Source: Nocardioides sp. Arc9.136
GTDB taxonomy: Bacteria; Actinomycetota; Actinomycetes; Propionibacteriales; Nocardioidaceae
Direction of reading: 5' to 3'
Length of the DNA stretch: 64,000 nt
Assembly: GCF_030506255.1 (NCBI RefSeq)
Contig: NZ_CP113431.1
Coordinates: 1,178,001 to 1,242,000, forward strand
Position 1 is the stretch's first letter, and each line of letters starts with the position of its first letter. The notes under the pieces are model-generated. The model searched no databases, was not told the origin of the DNA, and worked only from the letters and a program-made list of their open reading frames with translations. The position numbers and the translations under genes were made by a program. Positions 7,968 through 15,888 of the stretch are shown here, in pieces.

Positions 7968-8818
7968 GAGAGGATCCGCCGCTCGACGGGCAGCCGGCCG
8001 ATCCGCATCATCAGCCGGTAGGCGGCCACGCACGTCACCGCGCCGACCACCAGGACGACGACCCCGCCGGGGGAGGCGTAGCGCCGGATCACCTCGGACT
8101 GGAAGGACATGAAGAGCAGCACCAGCCACGGCGCGGCCACCGCGAGCCGGGCGCCGTTGACCGTCCAGGCCTGCCGCGCCTCGAGCTCCGAACGGGTCCG
8201 CAGGTCGTCGCGCAGGTAGCCCGAAAGATTCCGCAGCAGCCGGCCGAGCTCGCCGCCACCCACCTCGCGCGCGACCCGCAGTCCCTCGACCACCCGGTCC
8301 CCGACGGGGTCGGCGAGACGGTCCTTGAGCCGGTCCAGGCACTCACCGAAGCGACCGGTCACCTGGTAGTCGAGGGCGAAGTCGGCGAACGCCGGCTGCA
8401 GCGCCTCGGGCCCACGGGTGCCCAGCGCGGCCAACGCGTCGGGCAGCGACATGCCGGCACGCACGGCGCTCGTGAGGTGGTCGACCGCCTCGGGCCACAC
8501 CTCGGCCAGCTCGCGCTGGCGGCGGCGGGCCCGCGCGGAGACGACCGCGACGGGGAGGTAGCCGCCCATGACGCCGAACGCGAGCGCGACGGGCACGGTC
8601 GCCGAGACGGCCTGGACGACCAGGGCCGCGACGAGACCGGTGACCAGGCAGAGCACGGCGAACGAGGCCGGGGAGACCGAGCGCAGGTCGGCCCTCGTCA
8701 GCAACGCCTGGGTGCGCCCGGGCCGCCGCGGGCCCGTGCGGGGCGTCCGCGGCACGAAGAACGCCGACCACACGAGCAGCAACCCGGTCCCGACCCCGAG
8801 GCCGACGAGCGCCCCCAC
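7964..8818 (-). CDS. tadB: TadB-like type II secretion F family protein
   Basis: A 284-residue membrane platform protein paired with TadC. There is an N-terminal helix (VGLGVGTGLLLVWSAFFV), a pair of helices around residues 55-95, the conserved cytoplasmic WPEAVDHLTSAVRAGMSLPDAL motif of T2SF proteins and two C-terminal helices. The GTG start lies one base after the tadA stop, and its own stop overlaps tadC. The tight A-B-C packing supports a single polycistronic message. Confidence 0.86.
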   Translation of the reverse strand: MGALVGLGVGTGLLLVWSAFFVPRTPRTGPRRPGRTQALLTRADLRSVSPASFAVLCLVTGLVAALVVQAVSATVPVALAFGVMGGYLPVAVVSARARRRQRELAEVWPEAVDHLTSAVRAGMSLPDALAALGTRGPEALQPAFADFALDYQVTGRFGECLDRLKDRLADPVGDRVVEGLRVAREVGGGELGRLLRNLSGYLRDDLRTRSELEARQAWTVNGARLAVAAPWLVLLFMSFQSEVIRRYASPGGVVVLVVGAVTCVAAYRLMMRIGRLPVERRILS

Positions 8819-8819
8819 C

Positions 8820-10115
8820 TCAACGCCCCTCGGCGGTCGGACCGGCCAGGATGGCGTGGACGTCGATCCCGGCGCGCTCGAAGAGGTCGAGCCGGGGCGG
8901 CATGCCGCCGACCCGCCGGAGGTCGCCGCCAGAGCGCCGGAACACCGGCTCGGTCTCGATGATGTCGTTCTCGCTCCGCCCCGGCACCCCGACGACCTCG
9001 TTGACGCGTCGTACGCCGTGCTCGTCGACGCCGAGGTGGACCACGAGGTCGACGGAGGACGCGACGGTCGGGACGACGAACCGGGCCGAGATGTTCTCGC
9101 CGGCCAGCAGCGGCAAGGTGCACATCTTCACCAGCGCCTCGCGGGCGGAGTTGGCGTGGATCGTGCACATGCCGGGCAGGCCGGCGTTGAGGGCGAGCAG
9201 CAGGTCCAGGCACTCCTCGGCCCGGACCTCGCCGACGATGAGCCGGTTGGGCCGCATCCGCAGGCTCTCCTTCACCAGCTCGCGCAGCCGCACCTCGCCG
9301 GTGCCCTCGAGCCCGGCCTGCCGGGTCTGGAGCGGCACCCAGTCCGGGTGGGGGAAGCGGAGCTCGAAGACCTCCTCGGCGGAGATCACCCGCTCACCAC
9401 CCGGGATGGCCGCGGCCAGGCAGTTGAGCATCGTCGTCTTGCCGGCCTGGGTGCCGCCGGCGACCAGGATGTTGAGGCCGGCGCGCACGGAGGCCTCGAG
9501 GAAGGCCGCGGCGCGCGGGCTGAGCGACCCGAGCTCGACGAGGTGGTGCAGGCGGGCGGCCTTGAGCACGAACTTGCGGATGTTGACGGCCGAGAACCCG
9601 CGGCTGATGCCCTCGAGGACGACGTGCAGCCGGTGCCCCTCGGGGAGCATGGCGTCGACGAAGGGACTGCTCACGTCGATGCGCCGGCCGCTCGACTTCA
9701 GCATCCGCTCGACCAGCTCCTGCACCTGTGCGGTGGTGAGCACCAGGTTGGTCAGCTCGTGGCGGCCGTTGCGTGCGATGAAGACCCGGCTCGGGTCGTT
9801 GATCCAGATCTCCTCGACGGCCGCGTCCTCGAGGAAGGGCTGTAGCGGTCCGAACCCCGAGACCCGCGCGACCAGCTCTCCCACGACCGAGTCCGGGTCC
9901 GGCACGGACGCCACCTGCCCGGTCAGGCTGCGCTGGTCGTGGTCGCGGACCACCGACTCGGCGATGCGGCGTACGACGGCGGCGTCGCGCTGCGGGTCGA
10001 CGCCCTCGCGGCGGACGAGCTCGCGGACGTGCTGGTCGAGCTGCTCGACCAGGTCCGTGCGCAGGTCCGCGTGGTGACCGGCGCGCGCCGGTGCGGCTGG
10101 GTGGGTCAGTGACAT
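8820..10115 (-). CDS. tadA: TadA/CpaF secretion ATPase
   Basis: The 431-residue motor of the Tad pilus. The N-terminal 0-100 residues are the variable region, followed by EIWINDPSRVFI typical of CpaF. Walker A is GGTQAGKTT (residues 220-228; most homologues have GGTGSGKTT, but G-x4-GK-T holds), the Asp/Glu box is ERVISAEEVFEL, and the His box is GMCTIHANSAREAL after GEVRAEECLDLL. It powers pilin extrusion at the inner face of the membrane. It is first in the operon, with a GGGGGA ribosome-binding site before its ATG. A TadZ/CpaE localisation ATPase, usual upstream of tadA, is not present here. Confidence 0.92.
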   Translation of the reverse strand: MSLTHPAAPARAGHHADLRTDLVEQLDQHVRELVRREGVDPQRDAAVVRRIAESVVRDHDQRSLTGQVASVPDPDSVVGELVARVSGFGPLQPFLEDAAVEEIWINDPSRVFIARNGRHELTNLVLTTAQVQELVERMLKSSGRRIDVSSPFVDAMLPEGHRLHVVLEGISRGFSAVNIRKFVLKAARLHHLVELGSLSPRAAAFLEASVRAGLNILVAGGTQAGKTTMLNCLAAAIPGGERVISAEEVFELRFPHPDWVPLQTRQAGLEGTGEVRLRELVKESLRMRPNRLIVGEVRAEECLDLLLALNAGLPGMCTIHANSAREALVKMCTLPLLAGENISARFVVPTVASSVDLVVHLGVDEHGVRRVNEVVGVPGRSENDIIETEPVFRRSGGDLRRVGGMPPRLDLFERAGIDVHAILAGPTAEGR

Positions 10116-10527
10116 GCAGGTCCCCCGAGATGGATGCTGCCGACCGACCCATCATCACCAGCGACAGCGGTCTGTAAAGGCCTCGTCCGCGGATCTGTGG
10201 AGGACGGGACGGGTGTGACCGGAGAGGCGGATCCGGGGGCTGGACGCGAGCTGTCACGCGACGTTCGCCGCTGTGTCGGCACGCTGCAACGTGCCGACCC
10301 AGCGGCGAACCTGTCGTTGCAGCTCGCGCGAGCGGACGAGCACAACGGCGCGGGACGCCTCCGGGTGACGGGTGATCTGCGCCTGGTCCAGACCAGGTCA
10401 GTGGCGGCCGTTTTGGGGCCTCTGACCAGGGGCAACTCAGACCACACATGTGGCACGCCGCTGGGACCCGGTGCGCCGCTCGAACGCCCATGCGCCGGGC
10501 CACCCCCGGCAGGACACGGAGAATCTG
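10116..10527. other. 412-bp divergent intergenic region
   Basis: No gene-like frame is visible between tadA and the surface protein gene. It holds a 21-bp-arm palindrome (10263-10310), treated separately, and a possible minus-strand promoter for tadA (TTTACA near 10178-10173). Just upstream of 10528 an AGGACACGGAGAA ribosome-binding stretch serves the next gene. The rest shows nothing I can assign. Confidence 0.5.
10252..10322. repeat. palindromic dispersed element, copy A
   Basis: The stem arms are 10263-10283 and 10290-10310 with a 6-nt loop CTGCAA; 20 of 21 positions pair. Flanks TCACGCGAC on the left and GTTGCAG on the right are shared with a second copy at 46846-46939. Between the copies the stem bases change on both sides together (GTCGG/CCGAC here, GTAGG/CCTAC there), which implies the pairing itself is maintained. 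Possible readings are a REP/MITE-like element, an RNA hairpin or a protein-binding palindrome. Confidence 0.75.
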
Positions 10528-11679
10528 ATGCGATCTGTCGCGCCTGTGAAGAAGTACGTCGCCGTCGCCGCCGCGGTGGCGCTGACGGGATGGGCCGGCA
10601 CCGGCCCCGCCCTCGCTGCCCCGGGCAACGGGAACGGCAACGGCGGCGCCGCGAGCCAGCAGGCTCCCGGCCAGGCCGCCGACGGGCCCGGCAAGGGCAA
10701 CGGCAACGGCGCGAAGCCGGGCAACGGGCCCAAGCAGGACGGCGCGAAGCCGGGCAACGGCCCGAAGCAGGACGGGCCGAAGCCCGGCAACGGCCCGAAG
10801 CCGGGCAACGGTCCGAAGCAGGACGGCCCCAAGCCGGGCAACGGCCCGAAGCAGGACGGCCCCAAGCCGGGCAACGGCCCGAAGCAGGACGGCCCCAAGC
10901 CGGGCAACGGCCCCAAGCCCGCCGGCGCCCAGGGCGCCCCGGGCAACGGCGACCCCGCCGGCAACAACGGCACCGTGAAGATCGCCCCGCTCGGCGAGCT
11001 GGACGGCATCCCGAACAACAGCCCGCACCCCGGCTGCACCTTCCAGGTCGAGTGGTACGGCTTCGACGAGGGCGCCGACATCGTCTCGACCGTCAGCTTC
11101 GCGATGCACGCGCCGACCAGCGACGTCGGCCTGGCCGTCGACGGGCCGGGCACCGTGTTCGTCGGCGGCGACCCGGCCAGCGGCGCGGGCACCGACACCG
11201 GCCTGGACGGCACCGCGACGTACACGCTGTCGTTCGACGGCGAGCCGCACCCCAAGCAGGGCTACCACGTCAAGCTGACGGTGGCGACGCCGAAGAGCAA
11301 CGGCAACGACACCAAGACCAAGGTCTTCTGGGTCGAGCCGTGCGAGACCGCCGCGACCCCGGGCGAGGGCGAGGAGCCGGCCGTGGCCACCCCGTCGGAG
11401 GACGCGGACGTCAAGGGCACGACCGCCGAGGCCGACGGCACCGACGGCACCGACGGGGGTGACGCCGGCGTGCTCGGCATCGACGCCTCCGCGAGTCCCG
11501 AGGGTGACGCCGAGGTCGCCGCGGCCGAGGACGACGCTGCGGTCCCGACCGCCGTCGACGCGGGCGAGGACGGCAACCCGGTCGTCGACTTCGTCTCCTC
11601 GCCGGTCCCGCTGATCGTCATCGGCCTGGGCCTCGCGCTCGGTGCCGTGGCGCTGCTGCGCCGCCGCCAGGGTGCCTGA
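10528..11679 (+). CDS. surface protein with Lys-Pro-Gly-Asn repeats and C-terminal anchor
   Basis: A 383-residue envelope protein of unknown function. The signal peptide ends near residue 31 (PALAA). Residues 62-130 are a low-complexity spacer of KPGNGPKQDGP-type units, which is basic and extended. A compact domain follows (about 145-275) with two Cys (HPGCTFQ and VEPCET), then an acidic linker and a C-terminal membrane helix VPLIVIGLGLALGAVALL ending in RRRQGA. The helix plus Arg tail resembles a sortase substrate, and the next gene is a sortase overlapping it by 8 bp, yet no LPxTG-like motif precedes the helix. A GGAGAA ribosome-binding site supports the ATG at 10528. Confidence 0.8.
   Translation: MRSVAPVKKYVAVAAAVALTGWAGTGPALAAPGNGNGNGGAASQQAPGQAADGPGKGNGNGAKPGNGPKQDGAKPGNGPKQDGPKPGNGPKPGNGPKQDGPKPGNGPKQDGPKPGNGPKQDGPKPGNGPKPAGAQGAPGNGDPAGNNGTVKIAPLGELDGIPNNSPHPGCTFQVEWYGFDEGADIVSTVSFAMHAPTSDVGLAVDGPGTVFVGGDPASGAGTDTGLDGTATYTLSFDGEPHPKQGYHVKLTVATPKSNGNDTKTKVFWVEPCETAATPGEGEEPAVATPSEDADVKGTTAEADGTDGTDGGDAGVLGIDASASPEGDAEVAAAEDDAAVPTAVDAGEDGNPVVDFVSSPVPLIVIGLGLALGAVALLRRRQGA
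10711..10917 (+). repeat. in-frame tandem repeat coding KPGNGPKQDGP units
   Basis: Roughly 30-33-bp units, most nearly identical at DNA level (core AAGCCGGGCAACGGCCCGAA), occur about six times inside the surface protein gene. Units differ mainly by loss of the QDG part. Such tracts expand and contract by slippage, so length may vary among strains. Confidence 0.85.
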
Positions 11680-12316
11680 CCGGCGACCGACCCCGGACCG
11701 CGGCCGCGGCCGCACCAGCCACTGGCTGGTGCTGGTCGTGGCCGCGGCCCTCGTCGTGGGCGGAGCCGTGTGGCTCTCCCGCGAGCCCGGCGGGACCCGC
11801 GTCGTGCGCGGGGAAGCGTCCCCGTCCAGCACACCCAGCCCGTCCCTCGCCACCACCGCCGAGGCGGTCCCGGCTCCCGGTCGACCGGGCGCGCCGGTGC
11901 GGCTGCGCATCCCCGACCTCGGGGTGGACGCCCCGGTCGAGCCGGTCAAGGCCCCGGACCGCACCCTCGTCCCGCCCTCGGACCCCCAGCGTCTCGGCTG
12001 GTGGGCCGCCGGCGCCAAGCCGGGGGACGCCGAGGGCAGCGCCCTGGTCGCTGGGCACACCGTCCACACCGGCGGGGGAGCGCTGGACGACCTGGAGCAG
12101 GTGCGCAAGGGCTCCGGCATCGTGGTCCGCACCGACCGCGGCACCCTGCGGTACGTCGTGGAGCGGGTGCGGATCTACGGCAAGGGCCGGCTCGCCGACG
12201 ACGCGGAGCGGCTCTTCAGCCAGGAAGTCCCCGGCCGGCTGGTCGTCATCACCTGCGAGGACTGGGACGGCACCCGCTACCTCAGCAACGTCGTCGTCAC
12301 GGCCGTCCCGGCCTGA
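11672..12316 (+). CDS. class E/F-like sortase
   Basis: A 214-residue membrane-anchored sortase: N-terminal helix at about residues 17-34 (WLVLVVAAALVVGGAVWL), a Ser/Pro linker, then the beta-barrel from PVRLRIPDLGVDAPVEPV. The catalytic His is in LVAGHTV, the Cys in VVITCEDWDG and the Arg in the following TRYLSN. Sortases cleave a sorting motif of a surface protein and link it to the cell wall. The GTG start lies inside the end of the surface protein gene (8-bp overlap), so that protein is the natural candidate substrate although it lacks a recognisable motif. Confidence 0.85.
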   Translation: MPDRRPTPDRGRGRTSHWLVLVVAAALVVGGAVWLSREPGGTRVVRGEASPSSTPSPSLATTAEAVPAPGRPGAPVRLRIPDLGVDAPVEPVKAPDRTLVPPSDPQRLGWWAAGAKPGDAEGSALVAGHTVHTGGGALDDLEQVRKGSGIVVRTDRGTLRYVVERVRIYGKGRLADDAERLFSQEVPGRLVVITCEDWDGTRYLSNVVVTAVPA

Positions 12317-12390
12317 CCAGGAGGGACCACCGGGATCGTCCGATCGGTCAGACCTCGCCCGACGGGGTGGGCGGGACCGGTCGAGCCGTC

Positions 12391-12396
12391 TACCGT
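12391..12396 (+). promoter_or_regulatory. -10 box of leaderless gene 12404
   Basis: TACCGT ends 7 nt before the GTG at 12404, and decides this start over the GTG at 12395, which lies within the box. Confidence 0.5.
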
Positions 12397-12403
12397 GCTG
12401 GGC

Positions 12404-12868
12404 GTGCTCGCACGTCTCGGAACCGCACTCTTCGGACTCGCCCTCGCCACCGCCGTGCTCGTCGCGCCCGCCCCGGCCGGCGCCGCCACGGCCGCGCAGA
12501 CCTACGCCGCGTCCGCCTTCGCCACGACCAACAAGGTCCGCGCGAACCACGACCTCAAGACGCTGAAGGCCGACGACTGCCTGCGCAAGGCCGCCGTCCG
12601 CCAGGCCAAGGTGATGGCCGGCAAGAGCACCATCTTCCACCAGCTGCTCGGGCCGCTCCTCGACGGGTGCACCCTGCTGCTCGTGGGGGAGAACGTCGCC
12701 TACGGCTACGCCACCGGGAAGGACGTGGTGCGCAAGGGCTGGATGAAGTCGCCCGGCCACCGCGCCAACATCCTGCGCAAGGGCTACACCCGGATGGGGA
12801 TCGCGGCGCGCAAGTCCGACGACGGCACCTGGTACGTCGCGCAGGTCTTCGGCACCCCGCTGCCCTGA
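12404..12868 (+). CDS. secreted CAP (SCP/PR1)-domain protein
   Basis: A 154-residue secreted protein. A signal peptide covers about residues 1-27 (PAPAGAA). The CAP fold is marked by [27 protein letters not shown] and [19 protein letters not shown], the last being the conserved helix-strand with the central His. Bacterial CAP proteins of this type are extracellular and of uncertain activity. The stop codon lies in the first unit of a perfect 12-bp tandem array. It follows the sortase by 87 bp and has its own promoter-like box. Confidence 0.85.
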   Translation: MLARLGTALFGLALATAVLVAPAPAGAATAAQTYAASAFATTNKVRANHDLKTLKADDCLRKAAVRQAKVMAGKSTIFHQLLGPLLDGCTLLLVGENVAYGYATGKDVVRKGWMKSPGHRANILRKGYTRMGIAARKSDDGTWYVAQVFGTPLP

Positions 12869-12930
12869 CCGCTGCCCTGACCGCTGCCCTGACCGCTGCC
12901 CTGACCGCTGCCCTGACCGCTGCCCTGACC
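12859..12930 (+). repeat. six perfect 12-bp tandem repeats over the CAP gene stop
   Basis: The unit GCTGCCCTGACC is repeated six times without change. The first copy contributes the last codons and the TGA of the CAP gene, and because 12 is a multiple of three every copy carries an in-frame TGA. Confidence 0.95.
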
Positions 12931-12990
12931 CTCCGCGCAGGGCGGGGCCGGCCGCCGGTCGGCGATGCCCACCGCCTCCCGGCACCGGCG

Positions 12991-12996
12991 TAGTCT
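12991..12996 (+). promoter_or_regulatory. -10 box of leaderless prfB
   Basis: TAGTCT ends 8 nt before the GTG of prfB. Confidence 0.5.
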
Positions 12997-13004
12997 TCTC
13001 CCTC

Positions 13005-14123
13005 GTGGCAGGCCCCGACTTCGACGTAGCGATCAAGCAGCTCCAGGCGACCATGCGCACCATCGAGCAGGTGCTCGACGTGGACGCGATGCGCAGGGAG
13101 ATCGCCGACCTCGGCGAGCAGGTGGCGGCCCCCGACCTCTGGGACGACCAGGCCAACGCCCAGCGCGTCACCGGTCGCCTCTCCGCGCTGCAGGGCGAGC
13201 TGGAGCGGTTCACCAACCTCTCCGACCGGATCGAGGACCTCGGCGTCCTCGTCGAGCTCGGCCAGGAGGAGGGCGACGCCGACTCCATGGCCGAGGCCGA
13301 GTCCGAGCTGGGCCGGATCCGCAAGGCCGTCGAGGCGCTCGAGGTCCGCACCCTGCTCAACGGCGAGTACGACGCGCGCGAGGCGCTGGTCTCCATCCGT
13401 GCGGGCGCCGGTGGCGTCGACGCCGCGGACTTCGCCGAGAGCCTGATGCGGATGTACACGCGCTGGGCCGAGCAGCACAAGTACCCCGTGGAGGTCTTCG
13501 AGACCTCCTACGCCGAGGAGGCGGGCCTGAAGTCGGCCACCTTCGCCATCCACGCGCCGTACGCCTACGGCACGCTCAGCGTCGAGGCCGGCACCCACCG
13601 CCTGGTGCGGATCAGCCCCTTCGACAACCAGGGCCGCCGCCAGACCAGCTTCGCCGCCGTCGAGGTCGTGCCGGTGCTGGAGCAGACCGACGAGATCGAG
13701 ATCCCTGAGGAGGAGATCCGGGTCGACGTCTACCGCTCCGGCGGTCCCGGCGGCCAGTCGGTCAACACCACCGACTCCGCGGTCCGCCTGACCCACATCC
13801 CCACCGGCACGGTCGTCAGCTGCCAGAACGAGAAGAGCCAGCTGCAGAACAAGGCCAGCGCCATGGTCGTGCTCAAGGCCAAGCTGCTCGCCCGGAAGAA
13901 GGCCGAGGAGAAGGCGCAGCTCGACGAGATGCGCGGCGACGTGCAGGCGTCGTGGGGCGACCAGATGCGCAACTACGTGCTGAACCCCTACCAGGTGGTC
14001 AAGGACCTGCGCACCGGCTACGAGGTCGGCAACCCCTCGGCGGTCTTCGACGGCGACCTCGACGGCTTCCTCGAGGCCGGCATCCGCTGGCGCCGCGGCG
14101 CCGACAAGGCCGACGAGAACTGA
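13005..14123 (+). CDS. prfB: peptide chain release factor 2
   Basis: A 372-residue class I release factor that ends translation at UGA and UAA. The tripeptide anticodon SPF is in [10 protein letters not shown], and the peptidyl-tRNA hydrolysis motif GGQ is in [14 protein letters not shown]. The N-terminal helical domain is complete. The frame is continuous from GTG to stop, so the programmed +1 frameshift known from many bacterial prfB genes is not needed here. It precedes the secreted protease on the other strand. Confidence 0.96.
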   Translation: MAGPDFDVAIKQLQATMRTIEQVLDVDAMRREIADLGEQVAAPDLWDDQANAQRVTGRLSALQGELERFTNLSDRIEDLGVLVELGQEEGDADSMAEAESELGRIRKAVEALEVRTLLNGEYDAREALVSIRAGAGGVDAADFAESLMRMYTRWAEQHKYPVEVFETSYAEEAGLKSATFAIHAPYAYGTLSVEAGTHRLVRISPFDNQGRRQTSFAAVEVVPVLEQTDEIEIPEEEIRVDVYRSGGPGGQSVNTTDSAVRLTHIPTGTVVSCQNEKSQLQNKASAMVVLKAKLLARKKAEEKAQLDEMRGDVQASWGDQMRNYVLNPYQVVKDLRTGYEVGNPSAVFDGDLDGFLEAGIRWRRGADKADEN

Positions 14124-14141
14124 CTGCGCCAGGGGCGCGGG

Positions 14142-15800
14142 TCAGCGCACCTGTGCTACGCGTGACCGGGGCCCCAGCGGGCCCCAGCCCTCGCTGTTGC
14201 GCGCCCGGACGGCGAACCGCCACCGGGTGCCGGCGCGCCACGTGAACACCACCGCCCTGCCGGTGACCTGCTCCGAGCGCACCGTCTGCAGGACCTTCGA
14301 GCCCTGCACCCGGTAGGCCACGAGCTGGTACGCCGCGACCGGCGCGCCACCGTCGGCGGTCGGCGCCGTCCAGCTCACCCGGGCGGTGGCGTCGCCGCCC
14401 CTGGCGCCCGACCGGGCCGTCGGCCGGCCGACCGAGCCCGGCCGCTCGACCACGACCGGCTCGGGCTCGGGCTCCGGCTCCGGCTCCGCGGTCGGGTCGC
14501 CCGCCGGCTGCCCGGTCGGCTCACCGGTCGGCTCACCGGTCGGCTCGTCCGCGGGCTCGTCGGCCGGCTGGGCCGGGACGCCGCAGCCGGTGACGGCGAG
14601 CGTGTAGGCGCCGAGGCTGCCGTAGTCGTCGTACCCCAGCGACGGGGCGCCGACGCCGTCCACGACGACGCGCCAGCCGGCCCCGGTGACCGCTCGCGTG
14701 ATCGTCGCGGCGACGGGGCCGCTCGGGTCGGCGGCGGCCACCACGGCGCCGGTGGGGTCGACCAGCGTCAGCCGCGGGTCGAGGTCGGCGCCGAGCGCCG
14801 CAGGCAGGGCGGTGACCGTGACCGTGCCCGTGCAGGCGCCGAGGTCGTAGGCGTCGGTGTCGGTGCGCCGGGTGACGTACGCCGTCCCGGCCGGCAGCGT
14901 CGTGCCCTCGTCGGGGCGCAGGCCGGCCTTGGCGGCGATGAGCGCGACGTCGTCCTGCTGCTGGGTCGCGCCGGGGTAGGAGCCGTCGCTCCACTGGGTC
15001 ACCGGGCGCTGGTACGGCGCCCCCATGATCGGTCCCCACGAGCCGTGGCCCTCGTGGTAGGCCGCGTCCCCGTGCCCGTCGTGCTCGAGGCCGAACGTGT
15101 GGCCGACCTCGTGGCTGACCGCCTCAGCGACCCACGCCGGGCGGTCCGCGACGCCGGCCGGGAAGATCCACGCCGGTCGGTGCCGGCCCCGGTCCACCTG
15201 GTCGAAGACGTCGACGAAGGCGACGCCGCCGCACTTCCGCCCGCACCAGTCCCAGGCCCGGGCGCTGTCGGTGACCAGCGCCGTCATGCCGTACGCCGTG
15301 TCGTCGATGCCGCTGCGCAGGATCCCGGCCTCGCCGGGGTCCTCGGTGGTGACGTCGACGTCGAACGGCGCGTAGTCCTCCGCGACCCGCGCCCACACCT
15401 CCTGGACCGCGGCCAGCTCGCCCGCGGAGAAGGACGAGGGGTCGCCGTCGGTGTCCCAGCCGGCGTGGAAGCCGGCCGGGAACCGGAACTCCCCGCCGTT
15501 CCACGCGGTCCCGCTGACGGTCGCGCCGTCGACGTCGATGTGCACGACCCGGCGCGCGCCGGGGTTGCTGTGCAGGGCGAAGGTCCGGTCGAGCGGGTAC
15601 GCCGCGCGCGGGGCGAAGCCGCGGGCCGCGCGCGGGCCGTCGGGCAGGTCCGGCAGCGGGTCGACCACGACCCGCGGCCGGCTCGGCTCGGCCGTGGCCG
15701 CCGCAGGGGAGGCGGGGGCCAGGGCCGGGGCGAGGGCCGCGGAGAGGACGAGGGCGGTGAGGGCGCTCAGCGCGCCGCGGGGGGAGGGCATCGTGCGCAT
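14142..15800 (-). CDS. secreted metzincin-type zinc protease with fibronectin III domain
   Basis: A 552-residue exported protease. After a signal peptide (about residues 1-35) the catalytic domain carries HEVGHTFGLEHDG, the extended zinc motif HExxHxxGxxHD of metzincins, with Glu as general base. A Gly/Cys-bearing domain (CTGTVTVTALP) follows, then a linker of EPTG and EP repeats, and a C-terminal fibronectin type III-like module (ARVSWTAPTADGGAPVAAYQLV). The linker and FnIII module suggest action on polymers or at the cell surface; the substrate is unknown. It converges on prfB with an 18-bp gap. Confidence 0.87.
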   Translation of the reverse strand: MRTMPSPRGALSALTALVLSAALAPALAPASPAAATAEPSRPRVVVDPLPDLPDGPRAARGFAPRAAYPLDRTFALHSNPGARRVVHIDVDGATVSGTAWNGGEFRFPAGFHAGWDTDGDPSSFSAGELAAVQEVWARVAEDYAPFDVDVTTEDPGEAGILRSGIDDTAYGMTALVTDSARAWDWCGRKCGGVAFVDVFDQVDRGRHRPAWIFPAGVADRPAWVAEAVSHEVGHTFGLEHDGHGDAAYHEGHGSWGPIMGAPYQRPVTQWSDGSYPGATQQQDDVALIAAKAGLRPDEGTTLPAGTAYVTRRTDTDAYDLGACTGTVTVTALPAALGADLDPRLTLVDPTGAVVAAADPSGPVAATITRAVTGAGWRVVVDGVGAPSLGYDDYGSLGAYTLAVTGCGVPAQPADEPADEPTGEPTGEPTGQPAGDPTAEPEPEPEPEPVVVERPGSVGRPTARSGARGGDATARVSWTAPTADGGAPVAAYQLVAYRVQGSKVLQTVRSEQVTGRAVVFTWRAGTRWRFAVRARNSEGWGPLGPRSRVAQVR

Positions 15801-15888
15801 GACGGGCCGACGCTAGCCCGCCGGCGACCGCGGACCGGGCAGGTCGGACGGGGTCGGTCCGTCCGGTCGGGCAGATGACCCGTCCGGG

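Noticed and set aside
9394..12144. Very long minus-strand open frame of 916 codons across tadA, the gap and the surface protein gene
   Set aside because: It runs antisense to or out of frame with well-supported genes, has Arg/Ala/Gly/Pro-biased composition and no recognisable domain; an effect of high GC, like similar long frames at 25856-27919, 37795-39918, 44619-46718 (minus) and 59535-62558 (plus, upstream part).
12784..12972. Minus-strand frame with repeated Gly-Gln-Gly-Ser
   Set aside because: Produced by the 12-bp tandem array in an antisense frame; no start signal or conservation visible.
13005..14123. Programmed frameshift in prfB
   Set aside because: One continuous frame covers the whole protein; no in-frame TGA near codon 25 was found.
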